This document shows positions 8,020 through 16,100 of a stretch of 24,680 nucleotides of DNA, one piece after another (within the stretch, counting starts at the first letter, position 1; each line of letters starts with the position of its first letter). The position numbers and the translations under genes are program-made. The stretch lies in contig JAPSGP010000005.1 in assembly GCA_031177445.1 (NCBI GenBank), positions 1 to 24,680 on the forward strand, read 5' to 3'. The DNA is from Acidimicrobiia bacterium. GTDB lineage: Bacteria; Actinomycetota; Acidimicrobiia; IMCC26256; JACDBD01. The notes beneath the pieces were generated by a model. That model saw only the letters and a program-made list of their open reading frames with translations. It had not been told where the DNA came from and did no database searches.

Positions 8020-10485
8020 CTAATGGGCGGCCGCCTGCGCCGGCACCGGCGCCGATCGCAGCAGCACTCGCAGCACCGCCAGCGCGAGCAGGTAGGCGAC
8101 GAGCGCGATCCACAGCACGATCTCGAAGCCGAACGACATCGCGAGGATGGTGGTCAGCACCGCGCCGACGACCGACGCGAACCCGTTCACTGCCCAGCTC
8201 CAGGCCACGTACTCGCGCGACGCGTCGGTCAGCCGGGAGACGGCGCCCAACCCGAGCGGCATGAACATGCCGAGGCAGATCCCCAGGGGCGCGAGCACGA
8301 CGAAGGCCGTCAGCACCCGCATCGCCAGCGGCGCGCTCAGGAGCCCGTCGGTGAGCTCGGGCAGGCCGAACTGGTAGAAGAGCTCGAGGGCGACGATCGC
8401 GACCAGCAACGGGGGGAGGACCCGGCGAGGTGACTGGGCGAAGCGGCCGCTCAGCAGCGCCCCGAGCCCGGTGAACAGCAGGATCGACGCCAGCGTCACC
8501 GTCAGCGAGTACGTCGGGTAGCCCAGGAACAGCGTGAGACGCTGGATCAGGGTGATCTCGAAGAACATGAAGCCGAGCCCGAGCAGGAGGAAGTAGGCGG
8601 CAGACGTGCCCTTGCGAGGAAGCGTCCTCCATGTGCTCCGGATCTTCACGAAGGGGAGCAGCAGGAACGCGGTCGCGAGCACGGCCGCGACGACCAAGAA
8701 CAGCAGCAGCACCCGTTCGCCGACCGAGTCTTCCGGGTCGCGAAGCTGATCGATGGGATCAGTGATCGTGCGAACGAGGTCGTCGAACTGGCGGAAGTGC
8801 CAGAAGAACGGCTTGTCGTCGGTGACCGGCCGCACGTCGTAGGGATATGCGTCGAACCACGCGTCGAGCTCGTCGGTCGGGATCGTGGCGAGCTCGCTGA
8901 CCGTGCTGCCGCTCACTTCGTGGCCGGGGGCGTACTGGAGGGATGTCCTCGGGTTGATCTGCTGGAGCGAGCCGACGGCCCGGTCGACCTCGGCCGTCGT
9001 GAACGGACGGGCCTTGATCAGGATCGTCGATGCGGTCGCCTTGGTGACGCCGTCGTGGGTCGTCGCCACGATGATGTGGCGCGACGGGTCCTCGACGCCG
9101 ATCTCGCGGAGGGCGTCGCGCGCTGTCGCCACATAGCGAGTCGTGCGATTGGGCTTGTCGACATAGTTGTACTCGCCGTACTGGGTGGCGATGATCCCGT
9201 CGGGCCGGAGGTGCTCGAAGCTCTCGAGGATCGCCTCCTTCGTGTACAGGTAGCTCTCCGACAGCACGAACGCGCCCGAGGACGCGGCGTTGGTGGCCGA
9301 GTAGCTGTCGGGCGCTGGGTACCAGATCAGGTTGTACTTGTCGTCGCTGCGGGCGAGCCACGTGCGGCCCTCGCCCTGCACGTAGTTCACCTTCGGGTTG
9401 TCCCCAAGATGTCCCGAGTAGTCGGCCATGACGTCGGTGACGAGCGAGTAGGTCGCGGGGTTCAGCTCGATGGCGTCGATGTGACCGGCGCGGTAGTAGA
9501 GCGAGGAGAGGATCTCGTTCCCGCCGGCAGCGCCGACGATGAGCACGTCGTCGGGCGCCGCTCCTATGGTGGCGAACGGGATGACTCGCGGATCGCGGTC
9601 GAAACGGTTCAGCGAACTCACATCGCCGTTGAATCGGTAGATCGCCGATCCGAACAGGGCGTCGTGAAAGATCAGCCGAGAGTCGGCTCTCACTTCGACG
9701 GCGTCGATTCGGAACACCGGGCTCCACGACGTATAGGTCGTGTCGTCCTCGTTGATGTCGACCTTCGCCGCGTCGGTGCGCTGCTGCGGCAGCAAGGTGG
9801 GCGCGACGGTCAAGGTACCGAGCACCACCGTGGCAATCGCGGCGAAGACGACCGAGCGCGAACGGCGCAGGATCGCGATCCGCAGGCCGGCGGCGGCGAG
9901 GATGCAGCCAGACAGCATGATGGTCGCCGGCGGTCCGATCGAACGGAGCAGCCAGACGACGACCGCGCACGCCAGGCCCGCGCCCACGAGGTCGGCGAAG
10001 TAGAGGCGCCCGATCTGCTGGGGCCGGCGCCCGAACAGGTTTGCGATGATGACGCCGATGGCGATGAAGGACGTGAACAGGCACAGGCAGATCAGCAGGA
10101 GCCAGGCGACGTTGCCGAGCGACGCGGACTCGTACTCCCAGATCGAGAGGGTGTCGAGGCGGACGAACGCGACCACGACGTACCCGACTCCGATGCTCAC
10201 CGCGCCGAACAGCAGGCTCCAGAGGATGATGGTCTCGGTGGCGGCCCGCCGCAGCCGCGACGAGATCGCGACGAGTACGCCGCCGGTGCCGATGCCGAGC
10301 AGCGCCAGTCCGATGATCAGGTACGTGTAGTAGTAGAAGAGCTTGAACGAGATCACCCGGGTGTAGGCGATCTCAAGCAGTAGCCCAGCCAGGCTGACGA
10401 GGAAGATCTCGAGGTTGTACGCGCGCTCGCGCGGCGCGGTGCTCGGCGCCACGGCCGGGCGCGGTCGAGTGTCTAGGACTGCCAT
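8020..10485 (-). CDS. Membrane-embedded spermidine-synthase-like protein B
   Basis: 821 residues in three parts: N-terminal membrane helices (about 25-230, including LLLEIAYTR and LYFADLVGAGL), a soluble Rossmann domain (about 240-590) and C-terminal helices with the signature LIQRLTLFLGYPTYSLTV (about 650-815). The central domain carries a nucleotide motif VLIVGAAGGNE (314-324) and acidic Glu340 as in SAM/decarboxy-SAM enzymes. At the spermidine synthase DSSDP site the sequence after KYN reads LIWYPAPDS: the first, catalytic Asp is replaced by Pro and only the second acid remains. It instead has a motif ending LSESYLYTKEA (408-418). Polyamine synthesis is therefore doubtful, and the real reaction is unknown. 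It is 40 bp downstream of a paralogue of nearly equal length. ATG 10485 has a weak GAGG Shine-Dalgarno. Confidence 0.8.
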   Translation of the reverse strand: MAVLDTRPRPAVAPSTAPRERAYNLEIFLVSLAGLLLEIAYTRVISFKLFYYYTYLIIGLALLGIGTGGVLVAISSRLRRAATETIILWSLLFGAVSIGVGYVVVAFVRLDTLSIWEYESASLGNVAWLLLICLCLFTSFIAIGVIIANLFGRRPQQIGRLYFADLVGAGLACAVVVWLLRSIGPPATIMLSGCILAAAGLRIAILRRSRSVVFAAIATVVLGTLTVAPTLLPQQRTDAAKVDINEDDTTYTSWSPVFRIDAVEVRADSRLIFHDALFGSAIYRFNGDVSSLNRFDRDPRVIPFATIGAAPDDVLIVGAAGGNEILSSLYYRAGHIDAIELNPATYSLVTDVMADYSGHLGDNPKVNYVQGEGRTWLARSDDKYNLIWYPAPDSYSATNAASSGAFVLSESYLYTKEAILESFEHLRPDGIIATQYGEYNYVDKPNRTTRYVATARDALREIGVEDPSRHIIVATTHDGVTKATASTILIKARPFTTAEVDRAVGSLQQINPRTSLQYAPGHEVSGSTVSELATIPTDELDAWFDAYPYDVRPVTDDKPFFWHFRQFDDLVRTITDPIDQLRDPEDSVGERVLLLFLVVAAVLATAFLLLPFVKIRSTWRTLPRKGTSAAYFLLLGLGFMFFEITLIQRLTLFLGYPTYSLTVTLASILLFTGLGALLSGRFAQSPRRVLPPLLVAIVALELFYQFGLPELTDGLLSAPLAMRVLTAFVVLAPLGICLGMFMPLGLGAVSRLTDASREYVAWSWAVNGFASVVGAVLTTILAMSFGFEIVLWIALVAYLLALAVLRVLLRSAPVPAQAAAH

Positions 10486-10525
10486 CGAGCCTCGATCACT
10501 CGACCTTTCCGTGCGCAGACAATGG

Positions 10526-12994
10526 TCACCTGGTCGCGACCGACACTGGCGCCCGGCCCGTGTCTGGTTCCGGTGCCTCCTTCGGCGGCACCGCGCCCCG
10601 TGTACGAGTCAGGACGGTCAGCGACGCGAGTGCGACCACGTAGGCGAGCGCGCCCACCCAGAAGGCGGTGGCGATGCCGAAGAAGAGCGAGAGAACGATA
10701 CCGAGCACCGACGCGCACACGGAGGTCGCTCCGTTGATGCCCCAGAGGAACGCCGTGGGAACTCCGTCCCGGGAAGCGGCAAGCCGCATGCCGACGGCGA
10801 AGGGCATGCCCATCGGGAAGGCGAGGGGCGCGAGCAGCGCAACCGCCACGAGGATCCGGACCGGGGTCGTCGCGCCGTCGAGAGACGACACAACCGCCGG
10901 CGTCACGATCCCGAACGCCACGACTACCACGAGCAGTGCGACGAGCGGCGCCAGCTGGGAGACCGGGCGGTCGGTGCGCACGAAACGCTCGGTCACCATG
11001 CTGCCCAGCCCGCTGAAGATCAAGACGGAGAACAATACGACCGTGAGCGAGTACGTCGGGTGTCCGAGGAACACGCTGAGCCGCTGGAGCTGTGACACCT
11101 CGATCAGCAGGAACCCGAACCCGATGCCGGCGAAGTAGGTGTAGAAGGGCGCGACCCGTGGTGGCCGGGGGCGACGATCCAAGAGCAGGGGCAGCGCGAT
11201 GCAGATCGACGCCAGCACGAGCACGGTCGCGCCGAGGATCAGCAGCACCAGAACGGGGCGGAACACGAAGTCGTCTCCGAACCCTTTGCCGTTGAGGAAC
11301 GTCTCGATGTCGGCCATCTGGAAGAAGTACGGCCGGTTGTCGGTGGGCGGGGAGATGTCCTCATCGAACCGGTCGACGGCGTCGCTGGGGCCGCCGGGCG
11401 CGGCGATCGCGCGCAACGGAGGGTCGATTGCCGTCTCAGGTGTCAGGATCGGCCGGAATCGGAGCCGCTCGACCTCGCCGCCGATTCTGTCCAGGTCCGC
11501 TCGCGAGAACGGATCGGGGCTCACCAGGATCGTTGCGCCGCTGGCCGCCAGGCCAACACTCGGGCCTTCGTAGACGAGGATGTGGTCACGCGGCCGCGCC
11601 ACGCCGCGACGCTCGAGCGCTCGGGCGGCGAGCGCGGTCGTCCGATAGGTCTCGAGGGGTGGCTGGTCGGCGAATCGATACCACCGCGTCACGGAGAGCA
11701 CACCGCCCGGGCGAAGCCGGTCGAGGAACAGGTCCCACGCCTCGGTCGTGTAGAGCGAGTTCTCACTCAGGGCGTACGCGCCGGCCGAGGTTGCAGCCCA
11801 GGTGTCGATCAAAGCCATCTGGATGATGTCGTACTTGCCGTCGGTCCGCGCCAAGTAACTGCGCGCCTCGTCGCGGACGAACGTGACCCGTGGGTCGCGA
11901 TCCAGGTGGCCCGTGAAATCGCCGTAGTGGCCATTGATGGCCTCGAGGATGTTGCCGTTGATCTCGATGCCGGTGACCGAACGCTGGCCGAACTCGAGCG
12001 CGGCCAGTACGTCTCGTCCACCACCCACGCCGATCACGGCGACGTCGCTCTCGGATCGGAGGTAGTGCGCGAGGTAGGTGAGGTCGTAGCGGAGGAAGTC
12101 GGCGTCGGCGCCACGCCGGTGGGCCGTCAGGACCGTTCCCGCGGTGCTGTCGATGACCATGCCGCGCTGACGTACTGCGGTGTCTTCCGGAAAGGTCGGA
12201 CTCAGGAACCCGGCCGGCCGTCCGCGGACCTCATCGCCCACGGTGATCCGCGAGAAGGCGTTCCACTCCTCGAGGTCGTGGTCGGGCTCGCGCACCTCCT
12301 TGGCCCATCGCACTCGGAGCACGGCGTCGCCGTTCGAGTGGAGGTAGGCGTTGCCGATCGCCACGACTCCGAGCACCGCGACCGCCAGCGCCGCCACCAC
12401 CGCACGCCGGCGGCGGTGCAATCCGGCGGCGCCGCCGACGCCGAAGGCGAACGCGCCCGACGCGGCGAGGGCGCCGATGCCCACCACCAGGCTGGGGCCG
12501 TCGAGCCGGCTGAACAGGATCACGAGCACGACACAGCCGAGCCCGGCGCCGATGAGATCGGCCGCGTAGAGCCGGTTGACCCGGGTCGGGAAGCGCGTGA
12601 GCGCGAGGCACACGACGATCCCGCTGAATACGAACGGGATCGACACGACGAGGCAGGTCGCCATCACCGACAGCACTCCGGCCGCGGTCAGCCTCGGCAC
12701 GACCTTGATCGAGAGTTGGATCGCGATGCAGACGCCGATGGAGAGCCCGAACAGCAGCGCAAACAGCCACAGATGGCGGTCCAGGTCGACGTCGCGGAAG
12801 CGGCCCGGGAGCAGATGGACGAGGAGCGCGCCGACGGTCAGGCCGAACAACGCGACGGAGATCGCGACGAAGGCGAAGTGGTACCACATCGTGACGCTGA
12901 AGATGCGAGTGAGCGCGATCTCGTACATCAGCGTCGACAGCGTCACCATGAAGAGGCCCACGTACGTGGACCGCTTTGGTAGCCGTTCGGGCAT
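10526..12994 (-). CDS. Membrane-embedded spermidine-synthase-like protein A
   Basis: 822 residues from ATG 12994. The frame stays open to 13258, but ATG 12994 overlaps the stop of the upstream metallo-hydrolase as TGATG, which strongly supports this start and translational coupling. It has the same three-part plan as its downstream paralogue: N-terminal helices (LMYEIALTR; LYAADLIGAGL), a central Rossmann domain with VAVIGVGGGRDVL (318-330) and Glu344, and C-terminal helices with LQRLSVFLGHPTYSLTV. At the DSSDP site it reads IIQMALIDT: the first Asp is replaced by Ala, the second is kept as Asp397. It then has ATSAGAYALSENSLYTTEA (401-419), closely matching the paralogue. The nucleotide-binding fold looks intact but aminopropyl transfer of the canonical kind is unlikely. 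Confidence 0.8.
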   Translation of the reverse strand: MPERLPKRSTYVGLFMVTLSTLMYEIALTRIFSVTMWYHFAFVAISVALFGLTVGALLVHLLPGRFRDVDLDRHLWLFALLFGLSIGVCIAIQLSIKVVPRLTAAGVLSVMATCLVVSIPFVFSGIVVCLALTRFPTRVNRLYAADLIGAGLGCVVLVILFSRLDGPSLVVGIGALAASGAFAFGVGGAAGLHRRRRAVVAALAVAVLGVVAIGNAYLHSNGDAVLRVRWAKEVREPDHDLEEWNAFSRITVGDEVRGRPAGFLSPTFPEDTAVRQRGMVIDSTAGTVLTAHRRGADADFLRYDLTYLAHYLRSESDVAVIGVGGGRDVLAALEFGQRSVTGIEINGNILEAINGHYGDFTGHLDRDPRVTFVRDEARSYLARTDGKYDIIQMALIDTWAATSAGAYALSENSLYTTEAWDLFLDRLRPGGVLSVTRWYRFADQPPLETYRTTALAARALERRGVARPRDHILVYEGPSVGLAASGATILVSPDPFSRADLDRIGGEVERLRFRPILTPETAIDPPLRAIAAPGGPSDAVDRFDEDISPPTDNRPYFFQMADIETFLNGKGFGDDFVFRPVLVLLILGATVLVLASICIALPLLLDRRPRPPRVAPFYTYFAGIGFGFLLIEVSQLQRLSVFLGHPTYSLTVVLFSVLIFSGLGSMVTERFVRTDRPVSQLAPLVALLVVVVAFGIVTPAVVSSLDGATTPVRILVAVALLAPLAFPMGMPFAVGMRLAASRDGVPTAFLWGINGATSVCASVLGIVLSLFFGIATAFWVGALAYVVALASLTVLTRTRGAVPPKEAPEPDTGRAPVSVATR

Positions 12995-13719
12995 CAGATC
13001 CCGAACATCGTGAGCCACTGATCGCGGGACCGGGGCCGGAACACGTAGTTGCGGGCCCGCGTCTCGCCCATGGTCGCCGAGGGCTCGGGCGAATAGAGGT
13101 GGCCGGGGTACAGCACCGTGTCGTCCGGGATCGCGGCCAGCCGCTGCGTGAGGCTCTCGTACATGGCCTCGGGGTCGCCCCCGGGAAGGTCGGTGCGGCC
13201 GCAGCCTTCGAGGAAGAGGGTGTCGCCGGCGACGAGCCGCCCGTTCGCCAGGAAGCATTGGCTCCCCGGGGTGTGCCCCGGGGTGTGGACCAACCGCACG
13301 GGGATCGAGCCGATCGTGACCTCGTCGCCGCTGTCGTGCAGGACGAGATCGGAGTCGGACGCACCGGTGACGCGTTTGAGGCCGGCGGCCTCGGGGCGCT
13401 GGACGTGAAGGGGAGCGTTGACGCCGTCGACCGCCAGCAGCTCGCGCACGCCCTCGATCGGGTAGCCCATGAGATCACCACCGACGTGGTCGGGGTGGTA
13501 GTGCGTGATCAAGGCGCCGGTGATGCGCAGCCCGTCCCGTCCCGCGAGGTCGACGAGCTCGCCGACGCCGTAGGCCGGGTCGACCACCATCGCCTCACCG
13601 GTCTCACGATCGCCGATGAGGTAGACGAAGTTGACCATCTGGCGAGCGACGGGATCGTGGGTGGCGAAGTCTCGTCCTGCCAGGAGCTGGCGGAAGTACA
13701 AGCGGTCCGAATCGGCCAT
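12994..13719 (-). CDS. Glyoxalase-II-like metallo-beta-lactamase-fold hydrolase
   Basis: 241 residues from ATG 13719. The metal-binding motif HYHPDH (THYHPDHVGG) is followed by HTPGHTPGS, GDTLFLEGCGRTDLPGGD and YPGHLYS, giving the full dinuclear-site set of histidines and aspartates. The GRTDLPGGD stretch is typical of the glyoxalase II / persulfide dioxygenase branch, which acts on thioesters or persulfides of low-molecular-weight thiols (mycothiol in actinomycetes). Which reaction applies cannot be told. The frame is open to 14469, but that extension overlaps the divergent oxidoreductase gene. ATG 13719 is preferred because TAGGCT lies 11 nt before it. The stop codon overlaps the next start as TGATG, so it leads a four-gene unit. 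Confidence 0.85.
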   Translation of the reverse strand: MADSDRLYFRQLLAGRDFATHDPVARQMVNFVYLIGDRETGEAMVVDPAYGVGELVDLAGRDGLRITGALITHYHPDHVGGDLMGYPIEGVRELLAVDGVNAPLHVQRPEAAGLKRVTGASDSDLVLHDSGDEVTIGSIPVRLVHTPGHTPGSQCFLANGRLVAGDTLFLEGCGRTDLPGGDPEAMYESLTQRLAAIPDDTVLYPGHLYSPEPSATMGETRARNYVFRPRSRDQWLTMFGI

Positions 13720-13730
13720 CCGGGCATGGG

Positions 13731-13767
13731 AGCCTACCCGGGACGTCGTTGCGGACGGGTTTAGGCT
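13731..13767. promoter_or_regulatory. Divergent promoters with identical TAGGCT -10 hexamers
   Basis: On the minus strand TAGGCT (13736-13731) lies 11 nt before ATG 13719. On the plus strand the same hexamer (13762-13767) lies 6 nt before ATG 13774, putting the predicted transcription start on the A of the start codon. Neither start has a Shine-Dalgarno. The 54-bp gap therefore appears to fire two near-leaderless messages in opposite directions. Confidence 0.5.
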
Positions 13768-13773
13768 CGGCTG

Positions 13774-16032
13774 ATGACTGGGAACGGCGACGAGTCTCGG
13801 GTCGCGTACCGGACCTGCCCCCTGTGCGAGGCCACCTGCGGCCTCGAGCTCCACCTGCGAGGCCGCGAGATCACGCTCGTGCGCGGTGACCGGGACGACG
13901 TGTTCAGCGGCGGCTTCCTGTGCCCCAAGGGCACGGCCCTGAAGCAGCTCGAGAACGATCCCGACCGGCTCCGGCGGCCGCAGCTCCGGCGCGGCGACCG
14001 GTGGTACGAGGTCGACTGGGAGGACGCGTTCGCCGAGATCGACCGCGGGCTGACGGCGATCCTCGAGAAGCACGGCCGTGACGCAGTCGCCGTGTACCTC
14101 GGCAACCCCAGCGTGCACAACCTCGCGGGCCCGATCTACACCCGCGTACTGCTGCAGTCGCTCGGGACCCGCAACATCTACTCGGCGAGCACCGTCGACC
14201 AGATGCCGAAGCAGGTCTCGGCGGGCTTGATGTTCGGCACGCTGCTCAGCATCCCGGTGCCCGATCTCGACCGCACCGACCACCTCTTGATGCTGGGCGC
14301 GAACCCGTTCGCTTCGAACGGCAGCCTCATGACCGCGCCCGACGTTCCCGGTCGGCTGCGAGCGCTCCAGGCCCGTGGCGGCAAGCTCGTCGTCGTCGAC
14401 CCCCGGCGGTCGAAGACGGCCGAGGCGGCCGACGAGCACCTGTTCATCCGTCCGGGCACCGACGCGCACTTCCTCTTCGCGCTCGTGCAGACGCTGTTCG
14501 CCGACGCCCTGGTATCACTCGGGCACCTCGCCGAGCACGTGGCCGGTGTCGAGGAAGTCGAGCGGCTCGCGCGCGACTTCACCCCGGAAGCCGTCGCATC
14601 TGTGTGCGGGATCGACGCCCCGTCCATCCGCCGCACCGCCCACGAGCTCGCGTCAGCGCCCCGCGCCGCCGTGTACGCCCGCATCGGCACGTGCACCCAG
14701 GAGTTCGGCACCCTGGCGAGCTGGCTGGTCGACGTGCTCAACACGCTCACCGGCAACCTCGACCGACCGGGCGGCGCCATGTTCACCAAGGCCGCCGCCG
14801 GCGCCGCCAACACCGGCGGAAGGCCGGGGGCGGGACGGGGGGTGAGGTTCGGGCGGCGTCACAGCCGCGTCCGTGGGTTCCCCGAGGTGTTCGGCGAGCT
14901 CCCGGTGGTGGCGCTGGCCGAGGAGATCGAGACACCGGGTGAGGGCAAGATCCGCGCGCTGCTCACCATCGCCGGGAACCCGGCACTGTCGAACCCTGAC
15001 TCGGCGCGGCTCGATCGCGCGCTCGCCTCGCTCGAGTTCATGGTGAGCGTCGACATCTATCGCAACGAGACCACGCGCCACGCCGACGTGATCCTGCCGC
15101 CCGAAGGCGAGCTCGCACGCGGGCACTACGACCTCGCCCTGTACCAGCTCGCGATCCGCAACGTGGCGAACTACTCGCCGCCTGTCGTCGAGCTCGAGCC
15201 GGGCGAGCTCCCCGAGTGGCAGATCCTGCTCCACTTGGCGGCCATCGTCGCCGGGCAGGGGGCGAGCGCCGACATCGCCGCCCTCGACGACTTCGTCGTC
15301 GCGGGGTTGGTAGATCGCGCGGTACAGCGCGCCGGGTCCAACGTCGAAGGACGCGACGCGGCGGAGCTGACGGCACAGCTCGCGACCCGGCGGGGCCCCG
15401 AGCGCGTGCTGGATCTCATGCTGCGGACCGGGCCCTATGGGGACGGCTTCGGTGTCCACCCGGCCGGCCTCTCGCTCGCTGCTCTCGAGGCGGCGCCGCA
15501 CGGAGTCGACCTGGGGCCACTGCAGCCCCGCATCCCCGGGGTGCTGCGCACACCCAGCGGCAAGATCGAGCTCGCTCCCGATCCCGTCGTCGCCGACGTC
15601 GATCGCCTACGAGTGTCGCTGTCACGAACCACGAACGGATCCATGGTCCTCGTCGGCCGCCGCGATCTGCGTTCGAACAACTCGTGGATGCACAACCTCG
15701 ACATCCTCGTGAAGGGTAAGGAGCGCTGCACCCTGCACGTGCACCCAGACGACGCCCGGCGCTTCGGGCTCGAGCACGGCTCGTTGGCTCGCGTGCGCTC
15801 ACGTACCGGTGAGGTGGAGATCGTCGTCGAGATCACCGATTCGATCATGCGAGGCGTCGTGAGCATCCCGCACGGATGGGGCCACGACGTCGACGGCGTG
15901 CAGCTCAATGTGGCGGGGAAGCGCCCGGGCGTGAACTCGAACCTGCTCGCCGACACCTCGCGGTACGACCCGCTCTCGGGCAACGCGGTGCTCAACGGGA
16001 TCCCGGTCGAGGTGGAGCCGGCCGCAACCTGA
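13774..16032 (+). CDS. Molybdopterin oxidoreductase, formate dehydrogenase-like
   Basis: 752 residues of the DMSO-reductase superfamily. An N-terminal [4Fe-4S] site is complete (Cys15, Cys18, Cys22, Cys50), and Lys52 in CPKG corresponds to the electron-relay lysine of FdhF and NapA. The molybdopterin-binding domains follow, and a typical C-terminal molydop-binding domain (about 630-750, with RSNNSWMHN and PHGWGH) closes the protein. The molybdenum ligand region reads YSASTVDQMPK (136-146), so no Cys or SeCys is obvious; a Ser, Thr or Asp ligand is implied. There is no Tat signal, so it is probably cytoplasmic. No small subunit, ferredoxin or cofactor-synthesis gene adjoins it, so electron partner and substrate are unknown. 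ATG 13774 appears leaderless. It is divergent from the metallo-hydrolase unit. Confidence 0.85.
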   Translation: MTGNGDESRVAYRTCPLCEATCGLELHLRGREITLVRGDRDDVFSGGFLCPKGTALKQLENDPDRLRRPQLRRGDRWYEVDWEDAFAEIDRGLTAILEKHGRDAVAVYLGNPSVHNLAGPIYTRVLLQSLGTRNIYSASTVDQMPKQVSAGLMFGTLLSIPVPDLDRTDHLLMLGANPFASNGSLMTAPDVPGRLRALQARGGKLVVVDPRRSKTAEAADEHLFIRPGTDAHFLFALVQTLFADALVSLGHLAEHVAGVEEVERLARDFTPEAVASVCGIDAPSIRRTAHELASAPRAAVYARIGTCTQEFGTLASWLVDVLNTLTGNLDRPGGAMFTKAAAGAANTGGRPGAGRGVRFGRRHSRVRGFPEVFGELPVVALAEEIETPGEGKIRALLTIAGNPALSNPDSARLDRALASLEFMVSVDIYRNETTRHADVILPPEGELARGHYDLALYQLAIRNVANYSPPVVELEPGELPEWQILLHLAAIVAGQGASADIAALDDFVVAGLVDRAVQRAGSNVEGRDAAELTAQLATRRGPERVLDLMLRTGPYGDGFGVHPAGLSLAALEAAPHGVDLGPLQPRIPGVLRTPSGKIELAPDPVVADVDRLRVSLSRTTNGSMVLVGRRDLRSNNSWMHNLDILVKGKERCTLHVHPDDARRFGLEHGSLARVRSRTGEVEIVVEITDSIMRGVVSIPHGWGHDVDGVQLNVAGKRPGVNSNLLADTSRYDPLSGNAVLNGIPVEVEPAAT

Positions 16033-16042
16033 CGCGTCAAGG

Positions 16043-16069
16043 GGTTTCCACTTTCTTGCTCACGGGAAT
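16043..16069 (+). promoter_or_regulatory. SigB/SigF-like stress promoter
   Basis: GGTTT (16043-16047), a 16-nt spacer and GGGAAT (16064-16069) match the actinobacterial SigF/SigB pattern GGTTT-N16-GGGTAT with one mismatch. It is 31 bp upstream of ATG 16101. The pattern was read by eye; no regulator of this class is in the window. Confidence 0.45.
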
Positions 16070-16085
16070 CATCCACACGTTCCCG
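16063..16085. promoter_or_regulatory. Inverted repeat in the leader of the small membrane protein
   Basis: CGGGAA (16063-16068) and TTCCCG (16080-16085) are perfect 6-bp arms around 11 nt. It overlaps the predicted -10 and ends 15 bp before the start codon, just before the Shine-Dalgarno. It could be an operator or a small leader hairpin. Confidence 0.3.
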
Positions 16086-16100
16086 GCAAGGGGGTGTGCC

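Noticed and set aside
13720..14469. N-terminal extension of the metallo-hydrolase to 491 residues
   Set aside because: It overlaps the divergent molybdo-enzyme gene, which has Fe-S motifs there, and lacks any domain.
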